The translations under genes were made by a program, and so were the position numbers. This document shows, piece by piece, positions 9,833-20,261 of a DNA stretch of 64,000 bases. The first letter of the stretch is position 1. Each line of letters starts with the position of its first letter. Source of the stretch: an uncultured Tolumonas sp. GTDB taxonomy: Bacteria > Pseudomonadota > Gammaproteobacteria > Enterobacterales > Aeromonadaceae. The notes below the pieces were generated by a model. That model was not told the DNA's origin, made no database searches, and saw nothing but the letters and a program-made list of their open reading frames with translations. Location of the stretch: positions 2,725,001 to 2,789,000 of the forward strand of contig NZ_OY782757.1 of NCBI RefSeq assembly GCF_963678185.1, in the 5' to 3' direction.

Positions 9833-10930
9833 ATGCGTACTATTTTCGGCAGGGGGCCATCCCTGCAACTCCGGTTATTTATTACTGTGCTGCTGTCTTT
9901 GGCGGGCATCGTTGCTGATGCCCGTTTTCATCTGTTTGACAGTGTCCGTCTGTATATCAATACCTTTGCCAGCCCGATGTTACATTTAGCCAGTGTGCCG
10001 CGCGATGTCGTCGAAGGTGCCAGTCTGCAACTGCGCTCCCGTAGTGAACTCATTACCGAAAATCAGCAACTGCAACAGCAGTTATTTCTGCTGCGCAGCG
10101 ATCTGTTACGTATGGCTGAGCTGAGTCAGGAAAACCGTCGTTTACGCGAGTTACTCGGTTCACCCGTGACGCAGGATTCCCGCAAGTTAGTGGCGCGAAT
10201 TTTGTCGGTCGACTCTGATCCGTTTGTCTATCAGGTGGTGATTGATAAAGGTATCGAACACCATGTTTATGAAGGACAACCCGTCGTTAATGATCAAGGC
10301 GTGATTGGTCAGGTGGTTAGTGTTGGGAAAACCTCCAGTCGCGTACTGTTGATCACCGATGTCAGCCATGCCTTACCCGTACGTGTATTGCGTAATGATC
10401 TACGTGCTATTGCATCCGGTACCGGCAATATCAATGAATTAACGCTGAAAAATCTGCCGAAAAATGTCGATATTCAGGATGGTGATATTCTGGTGACTTC
10501 TGGCATGGGCGGACATTTCCCCGAAGGTTATCCGGTGGCTAAAGTGGTACGCGTCGCCAATGAAGAACAAAGTCCATTTGCGGAAATCAAAGCAGAACCG
10601 TTGGCGACATTAGATCGGTTACGGTATGTCCTGTTGTTGTGGGAAGATGCAAAGGCCATGGGGCCATTGGCTGTTATGAGTCCGTCATCCGTAAATTCTA
10701 CTGCGTCTGCGGCGGCAGCAACCGATGCTGAGAAAAATAAAAATGCGGTTCCCGAACGCCATTCAACAACCACTCCAGCTACGAAAGCAGTGGAAAAAGT
10801 TGAGAAAAAAACGAGCACAACAGTGCACAAATCCGGTGTAAATAAAACAACTCACCAAAACAGCAATAAAATTAAAGCGTCGACCACTATTACAGCAACG
10901 AATGTGAAACATCAGGAGCACAGCCAGTGA
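9833..10930 (+). CDS. mreC: rod-shape-determining protein MreC
   Basis: 365 residues. One membrane segment near residues 13-30, a coiled coil near 65-105 (ITENQQLQQQLFLLRSDLLR...ENRRLRELL), then the beta-rich periplasmic MreC domain to about residue 275 with GQPVVNDQGVIGQV and DILVTSGMGGHFPEGYPV. The last ~90 residues are a low-complexity tail rich in Thr, Lys, Ser and Asn. In the family MreC links MreB, MreD, RodA and PBP2. It overlaps mreD by four bases (GTGA). Confidence 0.96.
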   Translation: MRTIFGRGPSLQLRLFITVLLSLAGIVADARFHLFDSVRLYINTFASPMLHLASVPRDVVEGASLQLRSRSELITENQQLQQQLFLLRSDLLRMAELSQENRRLRELLGSPVTQDSRKLVARILSVDSDPFVYQVVIDKGIEHHVYEGQPVVNDQGVIGQVVSVGKTSSRVLLITDVSHALPVRVLRNDLRAIASGTGNINELTLKNLPKNVDIQDGDILVTSGMGGHFPEGYPVAKVVRVANEEQSPFAEIKAEPLATLDRLRYVLLLWEDAKAMGPLAVMSPSSVNSTASAAAATDAEKNKNAVPERHSTTTPATKAVEKVEKKTSTTVHKSGVNKTTHQNSNKIKASTTITATNVKHQEHSQ

Positions 10931-11418
10931 GTAATTCATTGACCGGGCATGGTAAAGGTTCCATTTATTTAACCCTGATGGTCGCGATTGTGCTGACAAT
11001 GGTGCCATTACCCGCGGCAATTGATATGTTCCGCCCAGATTGGGTGGGGTTGGTGGTGCTGTATTGGGTGATTGCCCTACCGCATCAAATGAATGTGGTC
11101 AGTGCCTGGATTGTCGGTCTGCTCATGGACATCATGCTGGGCTCCACATTAGGTATCCATGCGCTGGGTATGGCAGTCATCTCCTATGTTGCCACGGCAC
11201 AATATCAAAAGATCCGTAATTATTCGGTTTGGCAACAGGCGTTAGTCATGGGCTCTTTGATCTTTATTGGGCAATTACTGATTTTCTGGGTTGAGCATTT
11301 GTTTGCTTCTCCACGCCTGAATACTCGTTTTGTCTGGGCCTCTCTTAGTTCCACCTTACTTTGGCCATCCGTTTATCTCTTTTTGCGGTATATCCGCCGT
11401 CGTTTCAACATCAGGTAA
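10927..11418 (+). CDS. mreD: rod-shape-determining protein MreD
   Basis: 163 residues and almost entirely hydrophobic, with about five membrane helices, as expected for MreD. It has the family motif [18 protein letters not shown] and the [16 protein letters not shown] block. The start is a GTG overlapping the mreC stop. It is an inner-membrane partner of MreC and RodA in the elongasome. The stop is five bases before the maf ATG, so maf and rng are likely on the same transcript. Confidence 0.95.
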   Translation: MSNSLTGHGKGSIYLTLMVAIVLTMVPLPAAIDMFRPDWVGLVVLYWVIALPHQMNVVSAWIVGLLMDIMLGSTLGIHALGMAVISYVATAQYQKIRNYSVWQQALVMGSLIFIGQLLIFWVEHLFASPRLNTRFVWASLSSTLLWPSVYLFLRYIRRRFNIR

Positions 11419-11423
11419 TCCAT

Positions 11424-12002
11424 ATGTCAGCCAGCATTGCGCTTTATCTGGCGTCTGCATCTCCCCGTCGTCGAGAGCTGTTAGCTCTGCTGGACTATCC
11501 ATTTGCGGTGTTGTCCGTCGATGTGGAAGAGCAACGCCAGCCGCAAGAACTACCGGAAGTGTATGTGCAGCGACTGGCTCGGGAAAAATCGCAAGCGGGT
11601 TGGCTTGCGTGCCAAGGCGAGAAACCGGTGCTGGGTGCCGATACAATCGTGGTTTTTCAACAAGAAGTGCTGGAAAAACCACGAGATTTCGCCGATGCTC
11701 AACGTATATTGCAGTTACTGTCCGGTAATACGCATACTGTTATGACGGCAGTAGCCCTTTCTTCGCAACATGGCTGTGAAGTGATACTGGTTAATTCACA
11801 AGTGACATTTCGTGAACTGAGTCAGGACGACATCGACCGTTATTGGCAAAGCGGAGAACCAGCGGATAAAGCCGGTGCGTATGGTATTCAGGGTATTGGT
11901 GGAAAATTTGTCTGCCACCTGAGCGGCAGTTATTCTGCTGTGGTGGGGTTGCCGCTGCTGGAAACGGATCAGTTACTGCATAAATATTGTCGCCATTCAT
12001 GA
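11424..12002 (+). CDS. yhdE: Maf-family nucleoside triphosphate pyrophosphatase (YhdE type)
   Basis: 192 residues from the ATG at 11424; a longer ORF begins at 11361 inside mreD but adds no family sequence. The N-terminal [17 protein letters not shown] is the Maf signature, and [16 protein letters not shown] with the later [17 protein letters not shown] complete the active-site region. In the family it hydrolyses dTTP/UTP and modified pyrimidine triphosphates, and is thought to clean the nucleotide pool. Its place between mreD and rng matches yhdE of E. coli rather than its paralogue yceF. Confidence 0.93.
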   Translation: MSASIALYLASASPRRRELLALLDYPFAVLSVDVEEQRQPQELPEVYVQRLAREKSQAGWLACQGEKPVLGADTIVVFQQEVLEKPRDFADAQRILQLLSGNTHTVMTAVALSSQHGCEVILVNSQVTFRELSQDDIDRYWQSGEPADKAGAYGIQGIGGKFVCHLSGSYSAVVGLPLLETDQLLHKYCRHS

Positions 12003-12025
12003 CTTCAGATTACTAAGGCTGAACT

Positions 12026-13495
12026 ATGTCCACCGAATTGCTGGTCAACGTAACACCGTCAGAAACCCGGGTTGCCCTGGTCGATCACGGTATGTTGCAG
12101 GAAGTGCACATCGAGCGTCAGGCTAAACGCGGCATTGTCGGTAATATTTACAAAGGCAAGGTCAGCCGGGTTTTACCGGGTATGCAGGCTGCATTTGTCG
12201 ATATTGGTATGGATAAAGCCGCTTTTTTGCATGCTTCCGATATCGTGCCGCATACCGAATGCGTTGATGTTAAAGAAAAAGAACACTTTCAGGCTGGCAA
12301 TATTGCGGAATTAGTCCGGCAAGGTCAGGACATCATGGTGCAGGTAGTGAAAGACCCGATGGGCACTAAAGGCGCCCGCCTGACCACTGATATCACTTTG
12401 CCATCACGTTATCTGGTGTTTATGCCGGGCAGTGCGCATGTCGGTGTTTCACAACGTATCGACAGCGAAGAAGAGCGTGAACGCTTAAAACAGATCGTCA
12501 CCAAAAATGTGGATGAACTCGGTGGCTTCATCGTGCGTACCGCGGCCGAAGGCGTGGGCGAAAAAGAGCTGGAACAAGATACCATCTTCTTGAAACGACT
12601 CTGGCGTAAAGTGCTGGAACGTCGCCAGAAATACCCGACTTGTCATGTGTTGTATGCGGAGTGGAGTTTAGCGTTCCGTATTTTGCGTGATTTTGTCGGT
12701 GACGAGCTGGATAAGATCCGCGTCGATTCACGCCAGACCTTTGAACAGCTTTGCCAATTTACTGATGAATTTGTGCCAGAGATGAGCGCCAAACTGGATT
12801 ACTACTCTGGTGAATCGCCAATCTTTGATTTATACGATGTTGAAAATGAGATTCAACGCGCGTTGGAACGTAAGGTTGAGCTGAAATCCGGTGGTTACCT
12901 GATCATCGATCAGACGGAAGCCATGACGACCATCGATATCAATACTGGTGCTTTTGTTGGCCATCGGAATCTGGAAGAGACCATCTTTAATACCAATGTC
13001 GAGGCGACGGCGGCGATTGCTCGTCAACTGCGTTTACGTAACCTTGGTGGCATTATCATCATCGATTTCATCGACATGCAAAGCGAAGATCATCGTCGGC
13101 GTGTGTTGCAAAGTCTGGAGCAAGCACTCGCCAAAGATCGCGCGAAAACCGGTGTGAATGGTTTCTCGCAGCTGGGCTTGGTAGAGATGACCCGTAAACG
13201 TACCCGTGAAAGTCTGGAGCATGTGCTGTGTTCACAATGCCCGGAATGTAATGGCCGTGGCCGTGTCAAAACTGTGGAATCAGTTTGCTACGAAATTCTG
13301 CGTGAAATTTTGCGTGTCAATCGAGCCTACGATGCTGATCAGTTTGTGGTGTATGCCTCTCCGGCAGTCGCAGAAGCATTACGCGGCGATGAGTCGCACA
13401 GTCTGGCTGAGTTGGAAGTTTTTATTAGCAAACAAGTTAAGGTACAAGCAGAGCCATTATACAGTCAGGAACAATTTGACGTGGTGATGATGTAA
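12026..13495 (+). CDS. rng: ribonuclease G
   Basis: 489 residues, the E. coli RNase G length, lacking the long C-terminal scaffold of RNase E. An S1-like RNA-binding domain lies at about residues 35-130 (GNIYKGKVSRVLPGMQAAFVDIG). The DNase I-like catalytic part has TTIDINTGAFVG and GGIIIIDFIDM, each carrying a metal-binding Asp. The CPECNGRGRV motif near residue 407 is the zinc link. It is a 5'-monophosphate-sensing endonuclease for 16S rRNA 5' maturation and some mRNAs. It abuts yhdP directly (TAA then GTG). Confidence 0.97.
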   Translation: MSTELLVNVTPSETRVALVDHGMLQEVHIERQAKRGIVGNIYKGKVSRVLPGMQAAFVDIGMDKAAFLHASDIVPHTECVDVKEKEHFQAGNIAELVRQGQDIMVQVVKDPMGTKGARLTTDITLPSRYLVFMPGSAHVGVSQRIDSEEERERLKQIVTKNVDELGGFIVRTAAEGVGEKELEQDTIFLKRLWRKVLERRQKYPTCHVLYAEWSLAFRILRDFVGDELDKIRVDSRQTFEQLCQFTDEFVPEMSAKLDYYSGESPIFDLYDVENEIQRALERKVELKSGGYLIIDQTEAMTTIDINTGAFVGHRNLEETIFNTNVEATAAIARQLRLRNLGGIIIIDFIDMQSEDHRRRVLQSLEQALAKDRAKTGVNGFSQLGLVEMTRKRTRESLEHVLCSQCPECNGRGRVKTVESVCYEILREILRVNRAYDADQFVVYASPAVAEALRGDESHSLAELEVFISKQVKVQAEPLYSQEQFDVVMM

Positions 13496-16400
13496 GTGCG
13501 TTGGCGTGGCATTGCGCGTGGAAGCGCCATTTTACTGGCTGGTGTTTTGGTTTTATTGGCAGTGCTGGTCACAGCGCTGCGGTTTGGTGTGCCTGATTTA
13601 CAGTCGCACCGTGACTGGTTATTGCGCCAGTTTTTGCCAGCTGGTGTTACCGCATCGGCAGAACATATCGGTTGGCGCTGGCAAAATTACGGTCTGCAAT
13701 TAGAGCTGGATGACGTCGCTTTCGAGCAACAAGGCGCTACGTCAATTAATCTGCATGCGAAGAAGCTACAACTGCACTGTAATCCATTTTTACAAGTCTG
13801 GAAAACCCATGGCTGCTTGGCGCAATTACAAGCAGATCAACTGCAACTGACCATTCAACTTCCCAAACCAGAACAAACGCTTAACTCGCCATTACCGGCC
13901 CTGAATGATTTTTTACCCTTATTGCTGGAGCAACTGCAGCAAATCAGTATGACCAATAGTCAGGTCACCTTGGTACGCCAGCAGCAATTGTTGGCCGAAA
14001 TTCATATCGAACAGCTGTATAGCGAAAATAGTGCAGGGCAACATCGGTTGTATGCGCGCACCGCGTTAGCACAACAAGCCTTGGTCGTGCCGTTGTTGTT
14101 GCAGGCCGAGTTACAAGGTGCTGCGACGATAGACGATCTTGCGGGGCATATTTATCTGGCGACAGAATCGCATGTCGCAAAACAATTAGGTGGCTTATTG
14201 CCAGCCCCGCTAGCGGCTAATGTGCAATCGATTCATGGCGCATTGGCTTTTCAGCTATGGCTGGAGCGCACCCCAGGGCAATGGCAAAGCGCATTATTGC
14301 AATTGGGCTTAAATCGTCTGGGTTGGCGACAAGCGGAAAAAACGCACAGTTTAGAATTACAAGGTGGCGAGCTTACCTGGCAACGTCAGCCGGATGGTTG
14401 GCAACTCCGCAGCCAGGGTTTACAACTGCACAGCGAAAACCAGCCGTGGCGTGATTGGCAGTTACAACTGGATAAACATGCGACGCAATATGCCGGACAG
14501 ATGGATCCGCTCCAGCTGAGTGAATTAACCCCCTTGGCCGGATTGTTCTTACCGATGGATTCTGTCGCCTCAGAGGCATTGCGGACATTGGCGCCACAAG
14601 GTCAACTGAATGAGCTGCGTTTTTCCCGTGATGCGGAGCATGACAACTGGTTGTTCAGCGGGCAGCTACAACAAATGCAATGGCAACGCTGGAAAATGGT
14701 ACCAGGGTTACATCATGTTGATGCTTCTTTTAGTCTGTCACCCAAAGGTATTGCGCTGTCACTCAAGCAATTGGAGCCGCAAACCTGGGATCTACAACCC
14801 TATTTTGAGAAACCTTGGCCCGTACATGCTTTTTCGGCGGATCTGAATTGGCAAATGCAGAATGGCAGTTGGGCGCTAACAGCCGATCAGGTGCAGTTAA
14901 ATACCGATGTTGTGACCACGAATACGCAATTTCGTTTAAGTCAGGATCCGGCGCAACCGCTGTTTCTGGCGCTGGATAGTCGTGTTGATTTGCAAGATGC
15001 CAGTCAGGCGCATTTCTATTTTCCGCATGGTGCCATGGGCGAGCCGGTTATTGATTACCTGACCAAAGCCTTACAGGGCGGACAAGCGAAAAATGCCAAG
15101 ATCCTATGGCATGGCACCTTCCATGATTTTCCCTTTGCTGAACATAATGGCGTGTTTCAGGCGTGGGTGCCTTTGCGCAATGCCACGTTCCAGTTTGGTG
15201 GTGGCTGGCAACCCTTACATCAGATGTCCTTAGATTTGTTATTTGAAAATGACCGTCTGGATATGCAAAGCGACCATGCCCTGCTGGGTGAAGCGAGTAC
15301 ACCACGTTTGCATGCTTGGTTTCCTAAACTGGCTCCTGGTGCGCATCTATATATTGATGCTGATATCGCGGGTACTGGTGAAGCAGTCAGTGATTATCTG
15401 TATCGTTCGCCCTTGCAAGAATCGGTTGGAGCGGCGTTGCGCGCCGTCCAGATCCAAAAACCGCTCACTGGTGCATTGCAATTAGATATTCCACTGGATG
15501 GTGGTGCGGTTAAAGTGAATGGTGACGTCAAGCTGGCAGGCAACAACCTGTATATTCCAAGCCTAGATCTGCCACTGGAACAGTTACAAGGCAATTTAAC
15601 TTTTGATGACAATAAAACCGGTATTGATGGCTTACAAGCCACGCTGTGGGGGCAACCACTACAGATTCAATATGCTGGCGAACAAAAAGAAAAAGAGTAT
15701 CAGGTTAAGTTAGGTCTGAATGGTGAATGGGATAACCAACGCGATAAAGTGCTGCCGAGTTTGGCCCATCAAACGTTACAGGGAAAAGCGAACTGGCAAG
15801 GTGCTTTGGATCTGCATTTGTATAAAGGAGGGCATTATTTCTACGATGCTCAACTCAGCAGCCCGCTCAGTGCTCTGGCGCTGGATTTACCTGCTCCTTA
15901 TAACAAACCGGCTGGGCGCAACTGGCCATTACAGGTCAAAGTCAGCGGCAATCAAGAAAGTAGTGTGATCACGGGTTCCTTGAATCATGAATGGCAACTG
16001 CAGGCTGATTGGGTGCCGGAGCAAAAACAATTTCGCCGCTTCTGGTTAGATAATCAGATCATCGAACGCAATACCGGGCCTCGTTTACCCTTTTCGGTGA
16101 GTACTATTTTAAGTGAAGCTGACGCTTCTGCCTGGCTGGATTGGTGGCAGCGCTGGCCGACGAATGGTCAACAAGCCGTGAACCAGCTATTTCCTGCTAT
16201 CGGTGCCATCGATGTGCGGGTCGATAAATTACATCTCGCCGATCAATTGTGGCGTGATGTGCGCTTTAGTATGAGCCCCGATCGTAATGGCAGTAAGATC
16301 TGGCTGGAAAGCAGTAAAGCACAGGGTTTGATCCAACTGCCAGCGAGCAAAGAGAAGCCGATCCAGATTGATATGGCCCGATTATATTGGGCGGACAGTG

Positions 16401-17314
16401 GTGATGAGCAACCCGCCGCTGAACCCATGAGCCTGACAACACAGCAAGCATGGTTGGCGCGTTGGCCTAACTTGCGGTTTAGCTGCCAGGACTGCCGTTA
16501 TGGCGGTAATACCCTGGGGCAGATCAGTGGTCACCTGTATCCGGTTAAACAGGGCGGTGAAGTTCGCGATCTGCACTGGCAGGTGGCGAACTCTCAATTT
16601 GATGGTCAGGCTGGTTGGCTGATCCAAGATGATCAGCCACGCAGTTCATTGCAGGGTAAATTTGTTAGCAATAATACCGAGTTGTTTTTGGGGCATTTTG
16701 GTTTTGATCCTGGTCTGACCGGCACCAAGAGCCAGCTGGATTTAGATTTATCCTGGCCGGGGGCATTACCACAGCCGCATTTTGCGACCTTAAATGGTGA
16801 AATAAAAATGGAAACCGGAGAAGGTATTTTACGGGAAGTGAAAAATACCAGCGGTAATCGGTTGTTGTCTCTGTTTTCGTTAGATGCCATTGTGCGTCGT
16901 ATCAGCCTCGATTTCCGCGATATCTTTGGTGAAGGTCTCTATTTCAAAAAAATGAGCTTCAGCAGCAAACTGGATCATGGTGTGCTGCGTAATGATGATC
17001 TGTTGCTGCAAAGTAATTCCGGCGATCTGCGCGGGCATGGTATTGTCGATTTAGGGCAAAAACAGATCGATTATCAAGTGACGTTTTCACCGACGTTAAC
17101 CGGCGGTTTTGGTGTTGCCACCGCGTTTGCCATTACGCCGATCACCGGTATTGCCGTATTAGCGGCAACCACGATTTTGCAGCCGGTGTTTGATGTGATC
17201 ACCCAGGTGAGTTATTCCGTCAAAGGTGATATTGCCAAGCCCAAAATTACCGAGCTGGGTCGAAAACAAGAGAAAGTTAAATTACCGGCGCCAGTAACCA
17301 AGGAGAGCAAGTGA
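13496..17314 (+). CDS. yhdP: YhdP, AsmA-like bridge protein for phospholipid transport to the outer membrane
   Basis: 1272 residues, close to the E. coli length of about 1266. A single N-terminal membrane anchor (ILLAGVLVLLAVLVTAL, residues 11-27) precedes a very long beta-rich periplasmic body. The conserved C-terminal part contains GLFSLDAIVRR-like sequence (SLFSLDAIVRRISLDFRDIF), and the protein ends in a segment with GIAVLAATTI. In E. coli YhdP, TamB and YdbH are redundant phospholipid carriers between the membranes. The start is a GTG directly after the rng TAA. The stop shares a base with the next gene's ATG. Confidence 0.95.
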   Translation: MRWRGIARGSAILLAGVLVLLAVLVTALRFGVPDLQSHRDWLLRQFLPAGVTASAEHIGWRWQNYGLQLELDDVAFEQQGATSINLHAKKLQLHCNPFLQVWKTHGCLAQLQADQLQLTIQLPKPEQTLNSPLPALNDFLPLLLEQLQQISMTNSQVTLVRQQQLLAEIHIEQLYSENSAGQHRLYARTALAQQALVVPLLLQAELQGAATIDDLAGHIYLATESHVAKQLGGLLPAPLAANVQSIHGALAFQLWLERTPGQWQSALLQLGLNRLGWRQAEKTHSLELQGGELTWQRQPDGWQLRSQGLQLHSENQPWRDWQLQLDKHATQYAGQMDPLQLSELTPLAGLFLPMDSVASEALRTLAPQGQLNELRFSRDAEHDNWLFSGQLQQMQWQRWKMVPGLHHVDASFSLSPKGIALSLKQLEPQTWDLQPYFEKPWPVHAFSADLNWQMQNGSWALTADQVQLNTDVVTTNTQFRLSQDPAQPLFLALDSRVDLQDASQAHFYFPHGAMGEPVIDYLTKALQGGQAKNAKILWHGTFHDFPFAEHNGVFQAWVPLRNATFQFGGGWQPLHQMSLDLLFENDRLDMQSDHALLGEASTPRLHAWFPKLAPGAHLYIDADIAGTGEAVSDYLYRSPLQESVGAALRAVQIQKPLTGALQLDIPLDGGAVKVNGDVKLAGNNLYIPSLDLPLEQLQGNLTFDDNKTGIDGLQATLWGQPLQIQYAGEQKEKEYQVKLGLNGEWDNQRDKVLPSLAHQTLQGKANWQGALDLHLYKGGHYFYDAQLSSPLSALALDLPAPYNKPAGRNWPLQVKVSGNQESSVITGSLNHEWQLQADWVPEQKQFRRFWLDNQIIERNTGPRLPFSVSTILSEADASAWLDWWQRWPTNGQQAVNQLFPAIGAIDVRVDKLHLADQLWRDVRFSMSPDRNGSKIWLESSKAQGLIQLPASKEKPIQIDMARLYWADSGDEQPAAEPMSLTTQQAWLARWPNLRFSCQDCRYGGNTLGQISGHLYPVKQGGEVRDLHWQVANSQFDGQAGWLIQDDQPRSSLQGKFVSNNTELFLGHFGFDPGLTGTKSQLDLDLSWPGALPQPHFATLNGEIKMETGEGILREVKNTSGNRLLSLFSLDAIVRRISLDFRDIFGEGLYFKKMSFSSKLDHGVLRNDDLLLQSNSGDLRGHGIVDLGQKQIDYQVTFSPTLTGGFGVATAFAITPITGIAVLAATTILQPVFDVITQVSYSVKGDIAKPKITELGRKQEKVKLPAPVTKESK

Positions 17315-18135
17315 TGCAGTTAGTCGCACTACAAATCAATGCTCAGGCCGATTGGTTGCAAAACCGAGCCCAAATCGCCACCTTGTTGCAACGTTTGCCT
17401 GTTGAACGCCCGTGTCTGGTGTTATTACCAGAAAATTTTGCCTGTATGGGCGCACCAAAAGATTATCAGCAACTTGCCGAACCTTTGGGTTCTGGTCGTG
17501 TGCAGCGCCAGTTGAGTGAATGGGCAAAAGAGTTTGGTATCTGGCTGGTGGCGGGGTCATTACCGACCTTGTTACCCCAGCAAAACCGGGTACACACCAC
17601 ATCGTTGGTGTTTAATCCGCAGGGTGAACTGGCTGGGTTTTATCACAAATTACATCTGTTCGATGTTGATGTCGCCGATGCTCGCGGCCGTTACCGTGAA
17701 TCGGATGCCTTTATGGCCGGACATGAAACCTGCGTGGTGGCATCCCCATTTGGTGGGTTGGGGCTCAGTATCTGTTACGACGTGCGTTTTCCTGAGCTGT
17801 ATAAGCGACTGCGTCAGCAGGGCGCCGATGTGTTATTAGTGCCGGCCGCTTTTACTAAAGTAACCGGACAGGCGCATTGGCTGCCGTTGTTACAAGCACG
17901 GGCAATTGAAAATCAATGTTATGTCGTGGCAGCGAATCAATGTGGTAGCCATGATGGTAACCGTGAAACATGGGGTCACTCGGTGATCATCGACCCGTGG
18001 GGTGAAATTCTGGCCCAGCAAGGCAATCAACCGGGCTTGATCGCTGCATCGCTCGATCGACAAAAAATCGAACATATCCGCAATACAATGCCGGTGCAGC
18101 TGCATGCCAGACTGACACCGGTCTGGAGAGAATAA
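17314..18135 (+). CDS. nitrilase-superfamily carbon-nitrogen hydrolase (Nit2/deaminated-glutathione amidase type)
   Basis: 273 residues from the ATG at 17314, chosen because AGGAGA lies a good distance upstream; a GTG three bases earlier is possible. The catalytic triad of the superfamily is visible: Glu40 in [10 protein letters not shown], Lys112 in [12 protein letters not shown], and Cys154 in [14 protein letters not shown]. The [17 protein letters not shown] block is typical of Nit1/Nit2-like enzymes, which repair deaminated glutathione or hydrolyse omega-amides. The substrate cannot be read from sequence. The same gene sits between yhdP and tldD in Vibrio. Confidence 0.85.
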   Translation: MQLVALQINAQADWLQNRAQIATLLQRLPVERPCLVLLPENFACMGAPKDYQQLAEPLGSGRVQRQLSEWAKEFGIWLVAGSLPTLLPQQNRVHTTSLVFNPQGELAGFYHKLHLFDVDVADARGRYRESDAFMAGHETCVVASPFGGLGLSICYDVRFPELYKRLRQQGADVLLVPAAFTKVTGQAHWLPLLQARAIENQCYVVAANQCGSHDGNRETWGHSVIIDPWGEILAQQGNQPGLIAASLDRQKIEHIRNTMPVQLHARLTPVWRE

Positions 18136-18139
18136 TTCA

Positions 18140-19585
18140 ATGTTGTTACCGCAAGTCAGTGAACGATTGTTAGCAGCGAATGGTCTGGATCAGGATATTC
18201 TGGCGCAACAGTTACGCCAGTTGATGAGTCATCAGATTGATTTCGGCGATTTCTATTTCCAGAGTGGTGTCCATGAATCGTGGATGCTGGAAGACGGTAT
18301 TGTTAAAGATGGCAGCTATAACATCGAACAAGGTGTCGGTGTGCGCGCGATCAGTGGCGAGAAAACCGGGTTTGCCTATTCCGATGAACTGAGCCTGAAC
18401 GCGTTACAACAAGCCGTCATTGCGGCCCGTGGTGTCGCGAACAGTGGCGGTGATGCCAAAGTGAAGATCTGGCAACCGGCACAGCCGATCGCGCGATATC
18501 TGGCGCTGGATCCACTGCCTGGCTTGCCGCAGCAACACAAAATTACGCTCTTGGAAGAGTTGGATACCTTTGCTCGCTCGCTGGACCCAGCGGTCACGCA
18601 AGTGATGGCGTCATTGTCGGGCGTGTATGAAGAGATCCTGATCGCGGCGACCGATGGCACGCTAGTGGCAGATATTCGCCCTTTGGTGCGTCTCAGTATT
18701 ACCGTACTGGCGGAGCGCAATGGCCGTCGGGAACGCGGTAGCAGTGGCGGTGGCGGTCGTTGTGGCTACGATTATTTCTTTGAACTGGAACAGGGTGAAA
18801 CACGCGCGCATGGTTACGCCCGTGAAGCGGTGCGTCAGGCCTTAGTGAATCTGGAAGCCATTGATGCACCTGCTGGCATGATGCCGGTGGTGCTTGGTGC
18901 CGGCTGGCCGGGCGTGTTGCTGCATGAAGCCGTTGGGCATGGTCTGGAAGGCGACTTCAACCGTAAAGGCTCATCCGCTTTCAGTGGCAAGATTGGCCAA
19001 CAGGTCGCTTCGAAGCATTGTACGATCGTCGATGATGGCACGTTAGCTGGGCGCCGAGGTTCATTGAGTGTCGACGATGAAGGTACGCCAACGCAATACA
19101 ACGTATTGATTGAAAACGGCATCCTGAAAGGTTACATGCAAGACAAACTGAATGCCCGTTTGATGGGGGTGGCTCCAACTGGGAATGGTCGTCGGGAATC
19201 GTATGCCGCGTTGCCGATGCCGCGCATGACCAATACTTACATGCTGGCCGGTGAACACGATCCACAAGAGATCATCGCCTCGGTGAAAAAAGGTATTTAT
19301 GCACCAAACTTTGGTGGCGGCCAAGTGGATATCACCTCCGGCAAGTTTGTATTTTCCGCCTCGGAAGCTTATCTGATCGAAAATGGTAAAATTACCGCTC
19401 CGATCAAAGGTGCAACGCTGATTGGTAATGGTCCGGAAGCGATGAAACAAGTGTCGATGGTGGGTAACGATCTGGCGCTGGATAAAGGTGTCGGTGTGTG
19501 CGGTAAAGATGGTCAGAGTGTGCCGGTCGGAGTTGGTCAGCCAACGCTGAAACTGGACGAGCTGACGGTCGGTGGTACGCAGTAA
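18140..19585 (+). CDS. tldD: metalloprotease subunit TldD
   Basis: 481 residues, the usual TldD length. The metal-binding motif [16 protein letters not shown] is present near residue 258, and the C-terminal region has the family's [23 protein letters not shown]. With PmbA (TldE) it forms a heterodimeric protease; in E. coli it processes microcin B17 and degrades CcdA. Here only TldD carries HExxxH, as expected for the active subunit. pmbA lies 676 bases downstream, separated by darP on the other strand. It ends at a strong shared terminator. Confidence 0.97.
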   Translation: MLLPQVSERLLAANGLDQDILAQQLRQLMSHQIDFGDFYFQSGVHESWMLEDGIVKDGSYNIEQGVGVRAISGEKTGFAYSDELSLNALQQAVIAARGVANSGGDAKVKIWQPAQPIARYLALDPLPGLPQQHKITLLEELDTFARSLDPAVTQVMASLSGVYEEILIAATDGTLVADIRPLVRLSITVLAERNGRRERGSSGGGGRCGYDYFFELEQGETRAHGYAREAVRQALVNLEAIDAPAGMMPVVLGAGWPGVLLHEAVGHGLEGDFNRKGSSAFSGKIGQQVASKHCTIVDDGTLAGRRGSLSVDDEGTPTQYNVLIENGILKGYMQDKLNARLMGVAPTGNGRRESYAALPMPRMTNTYMLAGEHDPQEIIASVKKGIYAPNFGGGQVDITSGKFVFSASEAYLIENGKITAPIKGATLIGNGPEAMKQVSMVGNDLALDKGVGVCGKDGQSVPVGVGQPTLKLDELTVGGTQ

Positions 19586-19593
19586 CTCAAAAG

Positions 19594-19623
19594 AAAATGG
19601 CGTGAAGATTCACGCCATTTTTT
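19594..19623. terminator. bidirectional terminator between tldD and darP
   Basis: AAAATGGCGTGAA at 19594-19606 pairs with TTCACGCCATTTT at 19609-19621, followed by more T, and preceded by A-rich sequence on the other strand. The two flanking genes converge here, so it probably stops both transcripts. Confidence 0.88.
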
Positions 19624-19651
19624 ATCTCGCTCTTCTCGGTTCAAAACGCCA

Positions 19652-20176
19652 TTACAGCTGTTCTTCCATGTTTTCACGCAGATATTTGAACAGTTCACGA
19701 TATGCTGCCGGTGGATGATTGGCGGCTTGTTCTTTTTTCACGCGACTCACCAATTGGCGCAGTTTCTGGCGTTCCAGCGTGTGGCATTCCCCGATCACGG
19801 CATTGATGGCATCATCGCCGTCAGCGATCAATTTATCACGCCACTGTTCCAGCTTGTGTAAACGCGCATTGGTGCTGTTATTGCGGCTGTGGATCTGATC
19901 CAGCACGGCTTTAATTTCGGTAATATCGCGGTTACGCATCATTTTACCGACAAACTGCAGATGGCGGCGCAGTGCTTCGTGTTTACCTTTCAGCTTATGC
20001 CCCATGGCAATGGCATCGATCAGATCTTCATCCAGTGGCACACGTTCCAGCTCAGCAGGTTTTAAGTTGACCAGCTCTTCGCCCAGTTTTTGCAACGCAG
20101 CGGCTTCACGTTTCAGACCTGTCTTGCTGACGTAATCGTCATCCGACTCATCGTGGGTTGGTTTTTGATGATTCAT
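19652..20176 (-). CDS. darP: ribosome-associated protein DarP (YjgA, DUF615)
   Basis: 174 residues from the ATG at 20176 (MNHQKPTHDESDDDYVSKTG). The frame stays open for another 93 codons upstream, but those run into pmbA, so I reject the longer form. The acidic start, the SKT.LKREA block and the LRQLVSRVKKEQ..N.PPAAYRELFKYLRE end are those of YjgA/DarP, a late 50S assembly factor. It is divergent from pmbA with about 85 bases between starts, as in many gammaproteobacteria. Confidence 0.92.
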   Translation of the reverse strand: MNHQKPTHDESDDDYVSKTGLKREAAALQKLGEELVNLKPAELERVPLDEDLIDAIAMGHKLKGKHEALRRHLQFVGKMMRNRDITEIKAVLDQIHSRNNSTNARLHKLEQWRDKLIADGDDAINAVIGECHTLERQKLRQLVSRVKKEQAANHPPAAYRELFKYLRENMEEQL

Positions 20177-20261
20177 GGTGTCACTCTTCCTTAATTCCTC
20201 CCTTATATGGTAACAGGTATCTGTGATAGCCTGTGAAAAAATGCAGCAGGGCTTGGCAGAC

